The notes under the pieces: model-generated
What the model was told of the DNA's origin: nothing
The model's input: the letters and a program-made list of their open reading frames with translations, nothing else
Database searches by the model: none
Made by a program: the position numbers and the translations under genes
DNA from: Sipunculus nudus
Lineage: Eukaryota; Annelida; Sipuncula; Golfingiida; Sipunculidae
Length of the DNA stretch: 64,000 nucleotides
Direction of reading: 5' to 3'
Assembly: GCA_026874595.1 (NCBI GenBank)
Contig: CM049308.1
Coordinates: 24,826,367-24,890,366 of the forward strand
Shown here: positions 1-13,700 of the stretch, piece after piece
How the letters are laid out: each line of letters opens with the position of its first letter
How positions within the stretch are numbered: the stretch's first letter is position 1

Positions 1-281
1 ATTAAAAAAAAAAAGACCAAATATTCCCCCTCTAAGTTAACACATCACCCAATCCCCTGTAAAAAGTACGGTATACCGGGTTTATCAGCCAGTGAGATAT
101 GATCTTTTGTCAACTTTGGCGCGCGTACCGTGTTTTAAAAAAAGCCCACACATCCATCACAGAGACATTTTAAGAACTTTTACAATCAGAAATCACCTAC
201 TGTTCCTATCTATGTATGGTGAGTAAGCATTAAATCATATAAATTCTAAAGAAAAGGTAGGTAGATAGCTGGCTTTAATGG

Positions 282-329
<48 letters not shown>

Positions 330-864
330 CATTATTATCATTATTGTAACTGTTAAATTTATTTAAAATTATTATTATTATTAATCCCCGCTTCCGCGGA
401 ACGGGGGACATTGATTTTGATTTGTCTGTCTGTCCCTCTGTCTGTCTGTCTGTCTGGCCGTCCGTCAGGTTCGTTTCGGTGCGATAACTTTCCTACATAT
501 TATCCGATTTCATTTAGATTTTGGTTAGTGATTCCTCTCAGGCATACCTTGGTTTGGATTGGTTTTGGAGTGTCTAGCTGATAAACAAAAACAAAATTAT
601 CAAATTTTGGTCCAATTTCTTAATGTGTTTTATTTCTTATGTTAGCCTGCAGATGTCTCCTCATATCATAGTAGATTTTGGTCCTATTTCTTAATGTGTT
701 TTAGTTTTTATGTTCGTCTGCAGATGTCTCCACATGTCATAGTGGATCTGTTTAAGTCTTCATGTGCCATCAAGATTTTCTCCACATGTCATAATTTTGG
801 TTGCTTATCAAGCATTAAAAAATACAAGATCCCATAGTGGGGGACATTAATTCCACGAATTTGC

Positions 865-918
<54 letters not shown>

Positions 919-1230
919 CTTTGTATATATTATCTGTACTTCGAAAACAGAGTAAATGTTCACAAAAATGTCTTGTTTAAAATTTTACGCAGAGCATTCA
1001 ATCTTTATTTCCTGTTTATAAAAGTCTTACAATGCCTCTGTAATTGATGTATGTGCTTGTTTAAACACGGGACACGCGCGCTTTGCAAAACTCGATTCGT
1101 CTGACATGATGGAAGATATCCAGGGATGTTTGGATTTGGGGGGGGGGGGGCGGTGTGGCCTTATTTTATAAACACGTGGATTTAAACAAAACAAACAGCC
1201 TGTGTGCCAGTAATATAGTCAAATTAGCAC
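1..1230. other. Intergenic, dispersed repeats only
   Basis: No supportable gene. (TTA)n tracts at about 281-332 and 865-916 flank a repeat with a CTGTCTGTC-rich start. Bases 110-190 resemble 57510-57600, so they are a dispersed repeat. Confidence 0.7.
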
Positions 1231-3559
1231 TATCCGAGTCCGTGGGCAACTCCGAGTCCAAGCCACCGGGTATAAGTCTTCAGGATCGAGTCCATGTCTA
1301 CCTTGTTCGAGTCATACTAATATGAAACTCGGGTCCAAGTCCGAGTACAATCCAGCTCTCCTCAAAAGGGGCGGATCCAGGATTTAGGAAAAGGGGGGTC
1401 CAACCCAGGGGGACTTATGAAACCCCTTAAAAAGGTCCCCGGGTCTGGAAAAAGGAGGTCCAGGCCGCAAAATTTTGTCTGAAGCCCTTAAAAAAGTCGC
1501 TTCTGATGAAAAAGGGGGGGGGGGGGGGTTCGGATCCTCTGGACCCCTCCCCCAGGTAAATTCGCATCTATCCCGCGTGAATATGTTTCAGTTTATACAC
1601 ATGTTTTTACTTGAATGTTTAATTAAATTTATTTCCAGATGAAGAGCTATTTGGTAATTTATAACATTTATTGTTATATTTTTGTTGATAGTTTCCACAT
1701 TTATATAGGTCCTCATAGTATTTGAAAGAGCTTCTCTTTTTTTCTTTTCTTTTTTTTTTACCCTTATAGTCCAAGTGAGTACGTGTCCAGGATCCCCAAG
1801 TCCGAGTCCGAACTCGACTATTACATCACTGCTGTGTCCGACTGAATCTGTGTTTTCTGGCCTATATTTTCATAGAACTTAAAAGGGATAATCTTTAGTT
1901 AATAGACTCTAAATATCGGAATAGCCTCCTTTACAAACCCTTCTAGTTCGAAAAGTGCCTATAATCTTGTGTTACAAGGAGAAACGAAAGTCCAGCATGG
2001 GAAACGTGTATTTTAATTATCAAGTCGGCTTTCATAACGGTAAAAATCAACCTGATGAATTAATTTTACACACGATCGAGACGTGTTCTTACACATATAA
2101 TCTTAGTCAGGAGCATATGCCCACGTAAATTTTATTCACGATTCATCAAAATTTCCGCCAAGTGTACTTTAACATATAACGTTCCCCCTCCCCCCCCCCC
2201 CCAGCATCCCTTCAATCAAAAGAAGTCATCTATTTCCGCCATATACACTTCGATTTGTATAACATAATGCACACATCAAATGTACGTATTAATGCAAAAA
2301 AACACAATTCTGGTTTTACTTGTTAATTTGTTTAATGAATATAAAACAATCATTTTATATAGTATTATATATATTTACTTTATATAATTTTGAAAAATAT
2401 GACATATTTGCAACTAATACGAAATATACAAACATGAGCTTAAAATATATAAAATGCCTTAGTTTATACAGAACTAAGATTGTAATACATGATATTTAAG
2501 ACAGACTTAAAAAGGCTATGAATCGGTGAGAAAATATCAAAGTTCAAAAACGCAACTGATATAAAGCGTACAAATATGACATGAAAATATACACAACTCT
2601 CCAGCCTTTTGAAAAACGTGTCGCAGTAATTTACAAAACATTTAGACAGAATAAAAAAATGCTGTATAGGTGATATAATATCACGGAAACCGAAATATTG
2701 GGCAACCTGGGCCCAGTCGTTTATAAATATATGGGCCACGAATGATGATCGGTGGATGGTCTTGGATCAGGGGCGTCAATACCCCCCCCCCCCCCCCGAT
2801 ATTCAGAGAATAGTATCTATATATTGGAAATGAAATTAATAATTAGCATTGCATACTTTGGAATATTTCTGAGTTTATTATGAAATATTATATATCTTTA
2901 ACTTGTTTAGAATCAGTTTGTACTGGTAACGTAAAACCCTTTTTTTCTATTAAATCTTATACATGAACTTTTGAAATGCAATACATCTGAAATGTGTCGC
3001 ACAGACAAGAAAAGATATATATATATATATAAATGTGTGTGTGTGTTTATAAAAAAAGATTGTCTCAACTTGGATTAACCCCATGCAATAACTGAATCAA
3101 GGAGGTTACATTAGGCCTTCTGTAACCTCATGGCTGGAAGTATAGTTCGCTCATGTTTATGAAGCTGGTAATTATTAACTAAAACACTAAAAGAGGAGAA
3201 GACGGCTGAAGTGCTGGCACGACCGAAGTCAAGTCTAGCCAGATCCCAAATAACGTCAAAAAAGAGTGCCATCGGCTTTTTATTCTATTTTGGACAATTT
3301 TATATAGAAAAAAGTTAGATATGTTATAATTTTGTACATGCTAATCCAAGCCAAGAGCAAACGTATCGTAGACATACGACCCAGCGCAGCTCCAGATCAC
3401 CGGCACAGAGGGCGAAACAAGAAGCCGTACGAACCAGAAGAGCAACAGCACCCACGTGAACTCCGTGACGAATGACTGAGCAGCCCAGCTACCAGCATGC
3501 AGACAGTCTGGCGCTGGTCTAGAGCCCTTACAACTGATGAAGTGAGAGCGATCGTAGTT
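1231..3559. other. 3' flank of copy A, no gene
   Basis: GAGTCC-rich patches (1240-1350, 1780-1830), poly-G/C runs (1138, 1507, 2187, 2780) and AT-rich sequence shared with 24.9-26.3 kb and, inverted, with 55.2-56.8 kb. A minus-strand open stretch at 2550-2735 has partly open counterparts in both other copies but no recognisable domain. Confidence 0.65.
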
Positions 3560-3683
3560 TTTATTGATCATCAGTAAAATGATAAGTAATGCTAGCGCTA
3601 ATTTAGAATTCTAAAAGACACGCGTACCGGAGACCCTTAAATGGTCGACGTTTCTGTCTTTAAAACTTCTTTAATCTCTTCAG

Positions 3684-3689
3684 TTTATT
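3684..3689 (-). promoter_or_regulatory. Candidate poly(A) signal, copy A
   Basis: AATAAA on the minus strand, 10 nt after the ancestral TGA. The same motif at the same spacing occurs in copy B, which supports this as the gene end. A second AATAAA lies at 3560-3565 in A only. Confidence 0.45.
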
Positions 3690-3698
3690 ACAACCCAT

Positions 3699-3861
3699 TC
3701 AAAGTAAAGAACAAATTGAACTGTTTTGCTGTCCTTCGCCGTGCACGGAGAACATTTTCTCGAGCGTCTTTTCTTGGGGCGAGGGCACGAACTTATACAC
3801 CTAGGGAAGAAGCGCAGGATTGAGTAAGACGCCCTGTCCGGTCCAATGTTTTGGTATTTTC
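3699..3861 (-). CDS. Copy A exon 11: terminal exon with premature stop
   Basis: Acceptor GTTTCAG at 3862-3868. In phase, the exon reads 20 residues and meets TAG at 3801-3803; the original end is TGA at 3699-3701, aligned with the TGA of copy B. The codon is AAG (Lys) in copy B. An alternative frame is open across this exon in both copies but does not match the exon 10 donor phase. Confidence 0.75.
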
Positions 3862-4246
3862 CTGAAACAGACATGGTGCGTTTGCATATTAATATGATAG
3901 ATGTATATGTGTGTTAATTAGAAGCTAGTAGTTCAGGTCAGGTGAGGTATATTTTTGGACACCAATCGTTCTCATAAGATTTAAAACAAAGTCGTGTACA
4001 GGCCGTATATACAGCGGTTATTACATTCACTATCTTTATAACATATTTCATATATAAATTACTTGCAATAACTACCTAAACATGTTTGCCGATCCCCTCG
4101 TTATTTTCCCTAATAAATTATAAAATAGTGAAAACAGACGGATGGATCACTTGATTTTACTCGATACTCCACTATAAACTTGTATTGAAAACCAACAAAT
4201 ATACATTTTATTTTGTTTCCTTGTCAACTATCAATATACTTATGTA

Positions 4247-4302
<56 letters not shown>

Positions 4303-7300
4303 TATGATAAAGCCAGTATCTACTTTTTTCTCTGAATACCAAATGCCCAACCCTTAGAGATCAATTAAATTGAACTTACTAAAAATAAGTGTTATGAATT
4401 TACTCTGAGATGGGAGTACTCAACCAAACCCTTGATAGATAGAAAATCATCACAGGTTGTCACCATAAAGTAAGAAGATGCCAGTGAACAAGCTAAGAAT
4501 GCTGGGTGAAAGCCAGGGACATGTCCAGGCGTTCAAATTAATATTTCCTTACCTTGATTCTGACAAGAGTTTGAGGTCACAAGCGCACTTGAGTAACCCC
4601 AAAATCTCCTCATCCTGGAACTTGCTGTACTCTTCTTCTATTTGACCTCTGACCTCCTCAATTTCAGGTGAGAAAGGGTGACCCGAAATGTCATCGATAA
4701 TTCTCGTCCAGTGGGCGTCATTGAGGCACGTGTCAACCGGGATCAAGTGACTGTAAAGAGGCGTAGTCGGAAGCCCAGAGTCCAATATGGTGTACATCGT
4801 AAGCCTGTCGCCCAGCTCGCGCCACCTGCTGAGAATTAACTGTAGCTCCTCCACTTGTGAGCGAGATTGAAAATACGACGGCGAAAGCAGTAAAAGGACA
4901 TCTGTGGCATCATGGACACTTTTGCGACTGGAAGTGCCCGTTTTATCGGTGTGCAGTTTTACATGTGGCGCCATCGTCTGGAGAATTTTTTCTAGCATCT
5001 TCACAAATTTTAGATCTCTGCTTGTGTAGCTCACTGTGAGGGAATATGACGATTTTGATTCTGTCGTGCGGCTGTTGCTCTGTTTTTCTTTGGTTTCTAT
5101 CCATCCATGGTCGTAAGTGTAATTTTCCTTTAAAAATTGCTCCCTACTCCGAGCGATATGCTTGTCCAAAGCCCCTGTTCCCTGGAAATTAAAATATGCC
5201 AAATCGAATACCTGTTATCTTAAATATCTGTTGTCGAATGGTTGTTAAGCCTGGTGCGATGTTAAGAGCGCTGTTCACGCACGCAAGGAGCGCCAAATGA
5301 ATATTGGTATTATTCTCACAAACCTAAATCATATCAAAGAATCTGATACTTTGGATAATGAGGTATAATAGGAAATGAAAACCTTCATATGACAAAACTT
5401 CAGAGTTGTTGTAGAGTCACGACATTTCGAGGCCAAGACCGAGTCCAGGTCATAGCCATCCGTGGCCAAAATCCAGTTCAAGTGAGGGACCTCCGAGACC
5501 AAGATCGAGTCCAAGTCACGGCCATCCGAGGGCAAGATCGATTTCAAGGCATGGCCCTCCGAGGCCAAGATCGAGTCCAAGTCACAGCCCTTACGCTGCC
5601 AAAATCGAGTTCAAGTCACGGACCTCCGAGGCAAAGATCAAGTTTAAGTCACGGCCCTTACGAGGCCAATATCAAGTTCAAGTCTGGGACCTTCGAGGCC
5701 AAGATCGGGTCCAAGTCACGGCCCTTACGAGGCCAAGATCGAGTCCGAGTCACGGCCCTTACGAGGCCAAACTAGAGTTCAAGATCGAGTCCAAGTCACG
5801 AACCTCTGAGGCCAAGATCGAGTTCAAGTCAGGAACCTCAGAGGCGAAGATCGAGTCCGAGCCACGGCCATCCGAGGCCAAAATTCACTTCAAGGCACGG
5901 CCCTCCGAGAAAAAATCGAGTCCAAATCACGGCCCTTACGAGGCTAAAATCGAGTTAAAGTCAGGGACCTCCGAGGCCAAGATCGAGTCCTACTCACGGT
6001 CCTCCGAGGCCAAGATCGGGTCCAAGTCACGAATCTCTGAGGCCAAGATCGAATCCAAGTCACGGCGCTTATGAGGCCGAAATCGAGTCCAAGTCACGGC
6101 CCTTACGAGGTCAAAATCGAGTTTAAGTCGGGGACCTCTGAGGCCAAGATCGATTCCAAGTCACGGTTCTCCGAGGCCAAGATCAAGTCCAAGATACGGA
6201 GCTCTGAGGCCAAGATCGAGTCCTATTCACGGTCCTCCGAGGCCAAGATCGAGTCCAAGTCACGAACCTCGGAGGCCGCATCGAGTCAAGTTACGGCCCT
6301 TACAAGGCCTAAATCGAGTTCAAGTCAGGGACCTCCGAGGTCAAGATCGAGTCAAAGTCACGGCCATCCGAGGAAAAGACCGGATTTTCTTTGTGGTCAC
6401 TTCCAGTACAGGATAAAGGACTATTATACATGTGATAAACCTTGCTTTCAGTGACGGTATTAAGCATGTTTGGCCTGAAATTTGAAAAAGGCTCGGACCC
6501 ACATGCGTGCATGGTCAGTAAATGTGAAACGCACATCACTCTCGCTTTATAAAAAGAAGGGATTCAACCCAGAAGGATTAATGACAAAACCTTATACAAG
6601 GTCCACTTTTCGCAAAAGGGGGATGTTGGAGTGAGTTTGGGGTATTCCATGCCTCAAAATTGTTCTGATACGATTTAGAAAAAGTTGGGACTGAAAAGGG
6701 AGATGGACTCCCTTGAATTCCCTTTTGGTCCGCTTCTGCTACTAATGAGGTATGCATATTTCCGTTCTTTCTTCAGGAACAGTTTCCTTGCCTTAAAACG
6801 TACATTTGATTAATTTTTAATGTTTTCCTCACATCAACCTTTTCTTTAAACGTCCAACAACAGAAACCAGTCAAAGATCATCGAAAACCTGATTGCCCCT
6901 ATTCCGGTTCGCAAATGTATACATCATCACTGACCAGGTCGTCAATTAAGGTATTAAAATACCCATACGAAGCCAAAATCGAGTATAAGTCAGGGACCTC
7001 CGAGGCCAAGATCGAGTCCAAGTCACGGTCCTCCGAGGCCAAGATCGAGTCCAAGTCACGGACCTCTGAGGCCAAGATCGAATCCAAGTCAGGGACCTCC
7101 GAGGCCAAGATCGAGTCCAGGTCAGGGACCACCATGGTCGAGACCGGGTCCAAGTCACGAACCTCCGAGGCCGAGACCGTGGCCGAATCACGGTATACTT
7201 ATTCAGAGTCCTTACATCTAAGGTGCAATGTCTGAATTCTGATATTAGTTATACCGCATATGCATGTATACAAAATAGGTCAAATTTAAGCTGCCTCGGG

Positions 7301-10300
7301 CCATGTCATCGAGGCCGGAAAGGTTGAACTCGGGTCTGAGCCATAGCCTTCCAAGGGACAGGTCTCAAGACCTCCAACACCGTAATACCCAGCATGTAAA
7401 TTTTACAATGTTTTGGGTTCAACTGGATCTTGCATTCAGACGGGTGATATGTCGTCTCATAATTTGAGATTCAACGTTTACAATTTTCTTGCAGCATGGA
7501 TACTACTGAAACAGAATCCAGAATCTATGCCATACTCTTTGTAAACAAAGCAACACTAGGAACAGGTACCTGAGGAAAAGCTTCATTTACATCTGAGGAA
7601 GGGGGCCGAGCAGCCGAAAGCTGGTGTATAATAGAACCTGCATGAAGCAAGTCTTAAAAAAGGTGTCAAACATTTACATTACTTTCATGTGGTGTAGACA
7701 GTATTCATAAGGCAAAACGGTATTTTACTTGTGTATTAACTCTTCAGTAAACGTACCCTGTTGATCCTTCTATTTCTCCTGTTCGTGGTCAACCATGACG
7801 TTACTTTTTCCGTCGCCTTGGAAACGCCATCCTTTCCTTGCTCATAAGCAAGTACAGGTCTATACTCCTTGAAGTACGGTTTGTATTCAACTTCCTCAAT
7901 ACAGACGAGGAAAATGTTTACGTTGCCCTGGTAACGAGAACATGAAAAAGAATGAGTGAAATGTTATCTCTGATGTTGATAAAGTGAAACTTCGAAATTA
8001 CGACCACAAACGATACCTCAAAGTGGTCGCATTTTCGAAGGGGTCGTCCAAGCGAGGTATGGTAAAAGAGCAAGAGAGAATCGGATGAAAAGCGGCCGTA
8101 ATTGTGAGGTACATGATTGCGAAACTGAGATGGTCGTTAGGCAAGGTTTTACACTATTAACAAGGGTAAATGCAGCAATATGAAGTTTTTCCACGCTGGA
8201 TCAGTAATCCAATGGTTATACCTGCCACATATATGTACTCACTGCGTCCCATTACTGTTAAAATTTGATCAACTTATTCTACATGCTTCGTGAAAAAAGC
8301 ACTACCGCTTCCGGTACGGTAGGTAATCGAGATGATCGATATTTCTAAATTGGATAGTTGCGTGAAATGCGTGGCTTTATCATCTATTTTACTCAATTAA
8401 ATAAAAACATGTGTTTTTTCATACCTGAGTTTTACTCTTTGCCATTGCTACACAGAGTTCTTGCTGACACATATCAGAGTTGAAATATTCCCGAGACAGA
8501 AGAGCCATAACGCAGCGACTGTTCTCAACAGCCTCGTACAAGGTTGCCTGCCAGGCCATCCCTGAAAATTTAAAACATTTTATATAAGCTTAAATATGTA
8601 ATACATCAGTTATAAAAGAATAAAAAGTCAATACGCAGGACAGAAGCAGTCACCAATGTGTGAGATTCAGTGCCGGATTAACATGTGGGCAGAGCTAGCT
8701 GCAGTCCAGGATCTTCTAATCTAAAGCATAGACATAGGCATGCAGCCGTTGTCATGAAACTCCTCTCTTACCGAGTCTGAAAGTCGGTGTTTTATGAAAG
8801 GTAAGTTTTCATATTTTTTTTATTAATCCTGACAGGAACGACATTATTTTGTGAAGGTTCTGTCACTGCGCCTTCTAAAAGAAGGGGAATGTGAACTCGG
8901 CCCTTCTTTGAAACCTTGCCCCTAACAAACCCGGCAAAGTCAAGCGAACCTGTACCAATGCAAAGACGGGTAATATATTAGTGTCACTAATACTTTTGAT
9001 GGACACAAATGCCAGTCTATTTCTTAACAGTATATTGGTAAAGAAGCAAATTAATCATTTATTTCTTTGTAAGATTCTGAGAGTATTCGGTTCGATTTGG
9101 TTACATTTTCGGATTTGATGTATGAGATGGTTTTTTATTTTCAAATTCTATAGTTTTTTTTGTAAAATGCAAAGACAACTGGCCCTCATATATAGAGCTT
9201 AAGACCATTTATATGTAACATAAATATCTACCAAAATGATCGATGTATATTTACACATGTAGTTCTTATTACTGAGCTTTACCCATTTTTAGACATTTGT
9301 TGTCGAAAAATATCTTGGCTCTTGGGTTTTTTTCTTGTAAGGCCTCCAGGTATTTCTTTGCCTCTGTTCCGTTCTTGTGCGCGTAAGAAATAAAAACATC
9401 AAATTGTTCATGGTCCATGGTGTTGCTGGCTTCAATCTGTTCCATCACCTCCCGACAGGCGGCGCTTATTGCTTGTGGTTCCCCGCTCCTTGGACGCGAG
9501 AAAGAAAAGATTAACAATAAAAATCTGATTAAACCTCTCTTTCCACTTATATATTATCTTGTATCTGCAATTCCAGCTTTTAGCAAATACATTCGTTGTT
9601 GTAAAACTATACTTTATTTGTTATAAACTATTTTCCAGATAACGGTAAAATGTGCGATATGAGGTTTTTAAATTAGGCGTATTAGCATTACTGTTAAACA
9701 CCGCCTATTCTGTCGATCCGTCACGCTCTGTTGAGCAACTGCATGTACATCTTTTAACTGGTGCATTATTCTCTATAGTTTATCTGTGTAAAAGCAAACA
9801 TCACAGTAGGGATATGTAAAAATAAATCATTTTTAATTATGATACGAAATGACGAGGGTGCCATTTCGCGATGGGGGAAGTATGTCACAGAGTGAATCTA
9901 CATACAGATTGCTTGCCCGATCTCAGTATAATTTTGAGTGTTTTTTACTGCTCAACGTTGGCTTTGCGCGCAGCCGACCGTATCACGAAAGTTATGAAAG
10001 GTGATACTTTTGCAGTGAATAGGGCTACCCGCTTCTTGTTATTTTAATAAAGGGCCAGAGGTCACATTATATCACATTATATAAAGTGGAGTGAAGCGCG
10101 GGAATCGGCGCAGTTTGCCATGTCGATACCCGAGTGCTACATAGCATTTATATTGATGTCACTCTACAGGTATGTGCTCCTTGATAATTTCATATTCACT
10201 TGGGTTTTGATCTATTTTTTTAATTTTAGTTTTTTTTATATTTCTGTTGAACAATTGATGTACTTGGAAATATTTGTATAGTGCACTACCTCTAACAGTG

Positions 10301-10672
10301 TACGCCTTACCTGCAGTCAAACCACTGAACCATCCCCATGTGAGCTGGAGTGGCCCCGAGTCTCTCAATACAGATCGGGGACAGAACATCACGGTTGAGT
10401 TGTCTGTTACAGCACAGTGCGATGTTGTACAAGTCAGTTAAGGAGCTGTGTGTCATGAATGCTGAACTTAATACAGGGATTATCCTGGAATAAAAGTAAA
10501 CAACTGAAGAAAAACAGACATAATCTATTTCCAGTATATTTTAAGTTATCAGATACATGGTTTCTGAGATTTCGGAAAAAATGACCTGAATTTCATCGCT
10601 TGTGATATGTCAAGATGGTAACACTATACATTTTGTTTTATTTAAAACCGCCGTCGACGATTTATATATATG

Positions 10673-10753
<81 letters not shown>

Positions 10754-13700
10754 GAGCCGGTCCCACACTGATCACTGGTGTGAAGCAAGTCCGGCTTACT
10801 TTGCACTCTTTCGCATGGCGAGGTACATGTTGTGCTGCCGGACATTTCTGTGACCCTTTATATCGTCAGGTGTTATCACGTGACAATGTTTTTTGGTTGT
10901 TCTGAGCGTGCGCAGTATTAAATCCTTCATTTTCGCATCTTCTTTAGCAGTAATAAGGAAGACATCATTTGAGACCGGAGGATCCTGTAGATCAGAAAGG
11001 AATATACTTTAGTTATGATATATGAGTTTTAACGGTAACCAACAAACCTATAATACAAATAATATTGAAAAGTTTTAAAGTATCTACACAGATAAAATCG
11101 TTCATATAGAAGATGGTTCGATGTTAAACCATATGATTCCTCAACCACCAGGCATCGCCTTAAGCTAAGGTAAAGTCTGCTGGGCTTTTAATGGCTCATC
11201 AGGCCGGAGCTTATCCCGGTTCCAGTAGCGTGAAGTGACTAAGGAGTTAAACTTCTCCTGGATGGGACACTAGTTCATCACAGGTTACCTTCCCAGTATT
11301 TACTGGTACCCATTTTTACTGCTGGGTGGACAGAGGCACGCTTGCGGTTGGGACCTTGCCTAAGGGTCTTTACGGTGTGGGTCTGACCGTGATTGGAACT
11401 CACGACCTCTCGATCACGAGCCCGGCACCTGATTACACCACCGCCCCCACACACCACCGCCCCCACTTAAGCTAAGTATCCTTTTTTTACGGAATGGGCA
11501 TGTGTCATATGTACCGGCAGGGCAGCCTGCATATTTTCTCTGTGTTGCTCCTGGATACCACCGGGAACCGGCAAAATCGCTTCATGTAGCGCATCGTTTT
11601 GCCAGATCCGCGTATAAAAAATCTTATCTTGCTTATTTAATCGATACCGATTTCCTCGGTGATATTATCCATCAATGGGGACCCAGGACCCGCAGGTGCG
11701 GTAGTCATGAAACCGAAATGGAAACTCTGCAGATGTACATACTTGGGTTTAGAATTAGATAAGTCAGCATTAAAAAAATAGAGGCGGTTACTTCCACAAA
11801 AAAAATTATAAAAAAAATCAAATAACGGTTGACGCTGCTCGTTTGATTTATCACCCTTCGAGCAGGGTCGTTACTACTTTAAACGAATCTCTTCTGTACT
11901 TGTCTAATTTTAAATCAACATTTGTAACATTTCAAAGAAACACTTTTTTACATTCCTTATGTGTATGCTTACAAAATATAACTCATTCCGTAAAGTCCTT
12001 ACCACAAAAAAAATACCCATGTTTATGTTATTTCTCTAAAACAATTCTTATCAAACACACTGGGGCGGACTAAATTGTCCTCTTCACCCACAAATATACC
12101 TACGCTGCTGGTATATCAAGAAGCCCCGATGCATTGTGGGGTCAGATTTTGGCGCCACCAATCCCCAAACAGCAGAGTCATACTCTTGCGAGTTCGAGTC
12201 TGCGCACTTTGTGGAATGGTTGTTTTAAAATGAAATCTCTCACCTCTGGTATGGCGTTTTTGGCTCTCAACTCTGTTGCCAGGACGCTAAAGACTTGAGC
12301 ACAGTCAGTCACAAGTTCGCTAGGGTTACTGATATCCGGGGAGTATACAACAACCTTTAGCAACTGTAGGGGAAGCCCCATCTTCATCCAGTCAAATGTC
12401 AAACTCACGATCGTCTGCAGCATCTGTAGTGGATCTTGTTTCTGTATAATACATATACTCATATTTTAAGCCTTTTTTTCATAAAATTATTTATCTTTAA
12501 ACGATATTTTAAATTAAGTTATTGTTTTGAAAAAGATTTAATAATGGGATCTACTAATATGCAATGTCATTTCAGTATAGCAGGCAGCCAACCACTGGAA
12601 CATTACTTTGATAACTCATTGTACTGAATAAAGAATGGGTATACTACAAAATGATTTTTTATCTTTATTTAAGAAGACACTTTATTTATCTCCAACGAGG
12701 GCCAGGGTCATTTACAGGTATGAGGGGCCGTCTTTGTTCTGGAGCTGACTTGTTTCCAATCATTGATTTGGTGAACCGTGACTCACATTTTTTGTGTAGT
12801 TGTGTTCACAACAAAATTATAACCAGTTGGTTCTATCGGTCTATCTCTGCAGCCAGGTTTCATGTAAAATATTGAAACCATAGTAATTTTACGTGAATGT
12901 GGACTTTTCAAAACTATATCTATTGAGAATTTGTTTTTTTTTTCTATTTTTTTGTAGCAAGACCTATCTTTCCGTGGTACTGTAAAAAATTAAGTCAAAT
13001 TTATGAGTCCAAGATGGAGAAACTGCATGATTTTTGTTCCGACCGCTCCCTCGTAAACAGCTTGAATATGATTTAACCAGAGGCCCTGAGAGTATGAAGT
13101 CATGTTGAAAGCTGAAGTTGCACAAAGAGTGATATTAGACAAACGTATTCCATTCCCCGTTATGTTATTGCTACATACTTTTGGATGTTGGCCTTAGAGA
13201 ACATTAACATTATTATTACCTCAGCCATGGGGTTATGTTTTTGCCGGCGGTTATTTGTTTGTCTGTTGTTTGTCTCTCTGTTTTACATTAGCAACATAGC
13301 TCAAAAAGTTATGAACGGAGTTTTATTAAATTTTCAGGATAGTCCAGCAATGATGCAGGGGAACAAAATGGGGATGATCCGGATCAACATCTTGATCAAG
13401 GATTTTTTAATGCTGCATTTCTGATAATGCCAAATGGGGGTAATCATAAATGAGCTGCCTTGGCGCAGGTCTGCGCTTTCTTAGTGCTTTTTTCGGTTTT
13501 GCATATGTTTAGTCCTTTCTGACTGAGATAATGTTTTGGTTTACTTCTTATTGTTGCACAAAACGTTGTGACTTCTTAATTTTTATGCTCGAGCTGATAG
13601 TATATATATGACAGCGATGTCAGCCACAAGACAATCCCATGCACGTAACAAGAAATTCTAATTTTCAGCCCCAAAATTTTCAGAGGGTAAATAGCAACAT

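Noticed and set aside
2464-2739. Minus-strand frame with DWAQVAQYFG, related frames at 25822-26022 and inverted at 55190
   Set aside because: Three homologous copies exist because the flank is duplicated; the frames are broken at different points and no family is recognisable.
3341-3571. Minus-strand 76-codon frame beyond the end of copy A
   Set aside because: The corresponding part of B (27541-27680) is deleted in the middle and frame-disrupted; probably 3' UTR or intergenic.
5389-7235. Long open frames with [11 protein letters not shown]-type repeats as a repeat-protein gene
   Set aside because: The frames come from a 33-bp minisatellite open in several frames on both strands, inside an intron with conserved splice sites.
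10602-10905. Open frames with IYIYIY stretches at (TA)n tracts (also 43378, 47807, 59712, 61345)
   Set aside because: They are translations of TA microsatellites. At 10800-10984 the real coding exon is on the minus strand.
11170-11465. A functional tRNA gene
   Set aside because: Only A-box and B-box-like blocks are present, without a foldable cloverleaf, and the piece sits in a SINE with target duplications.
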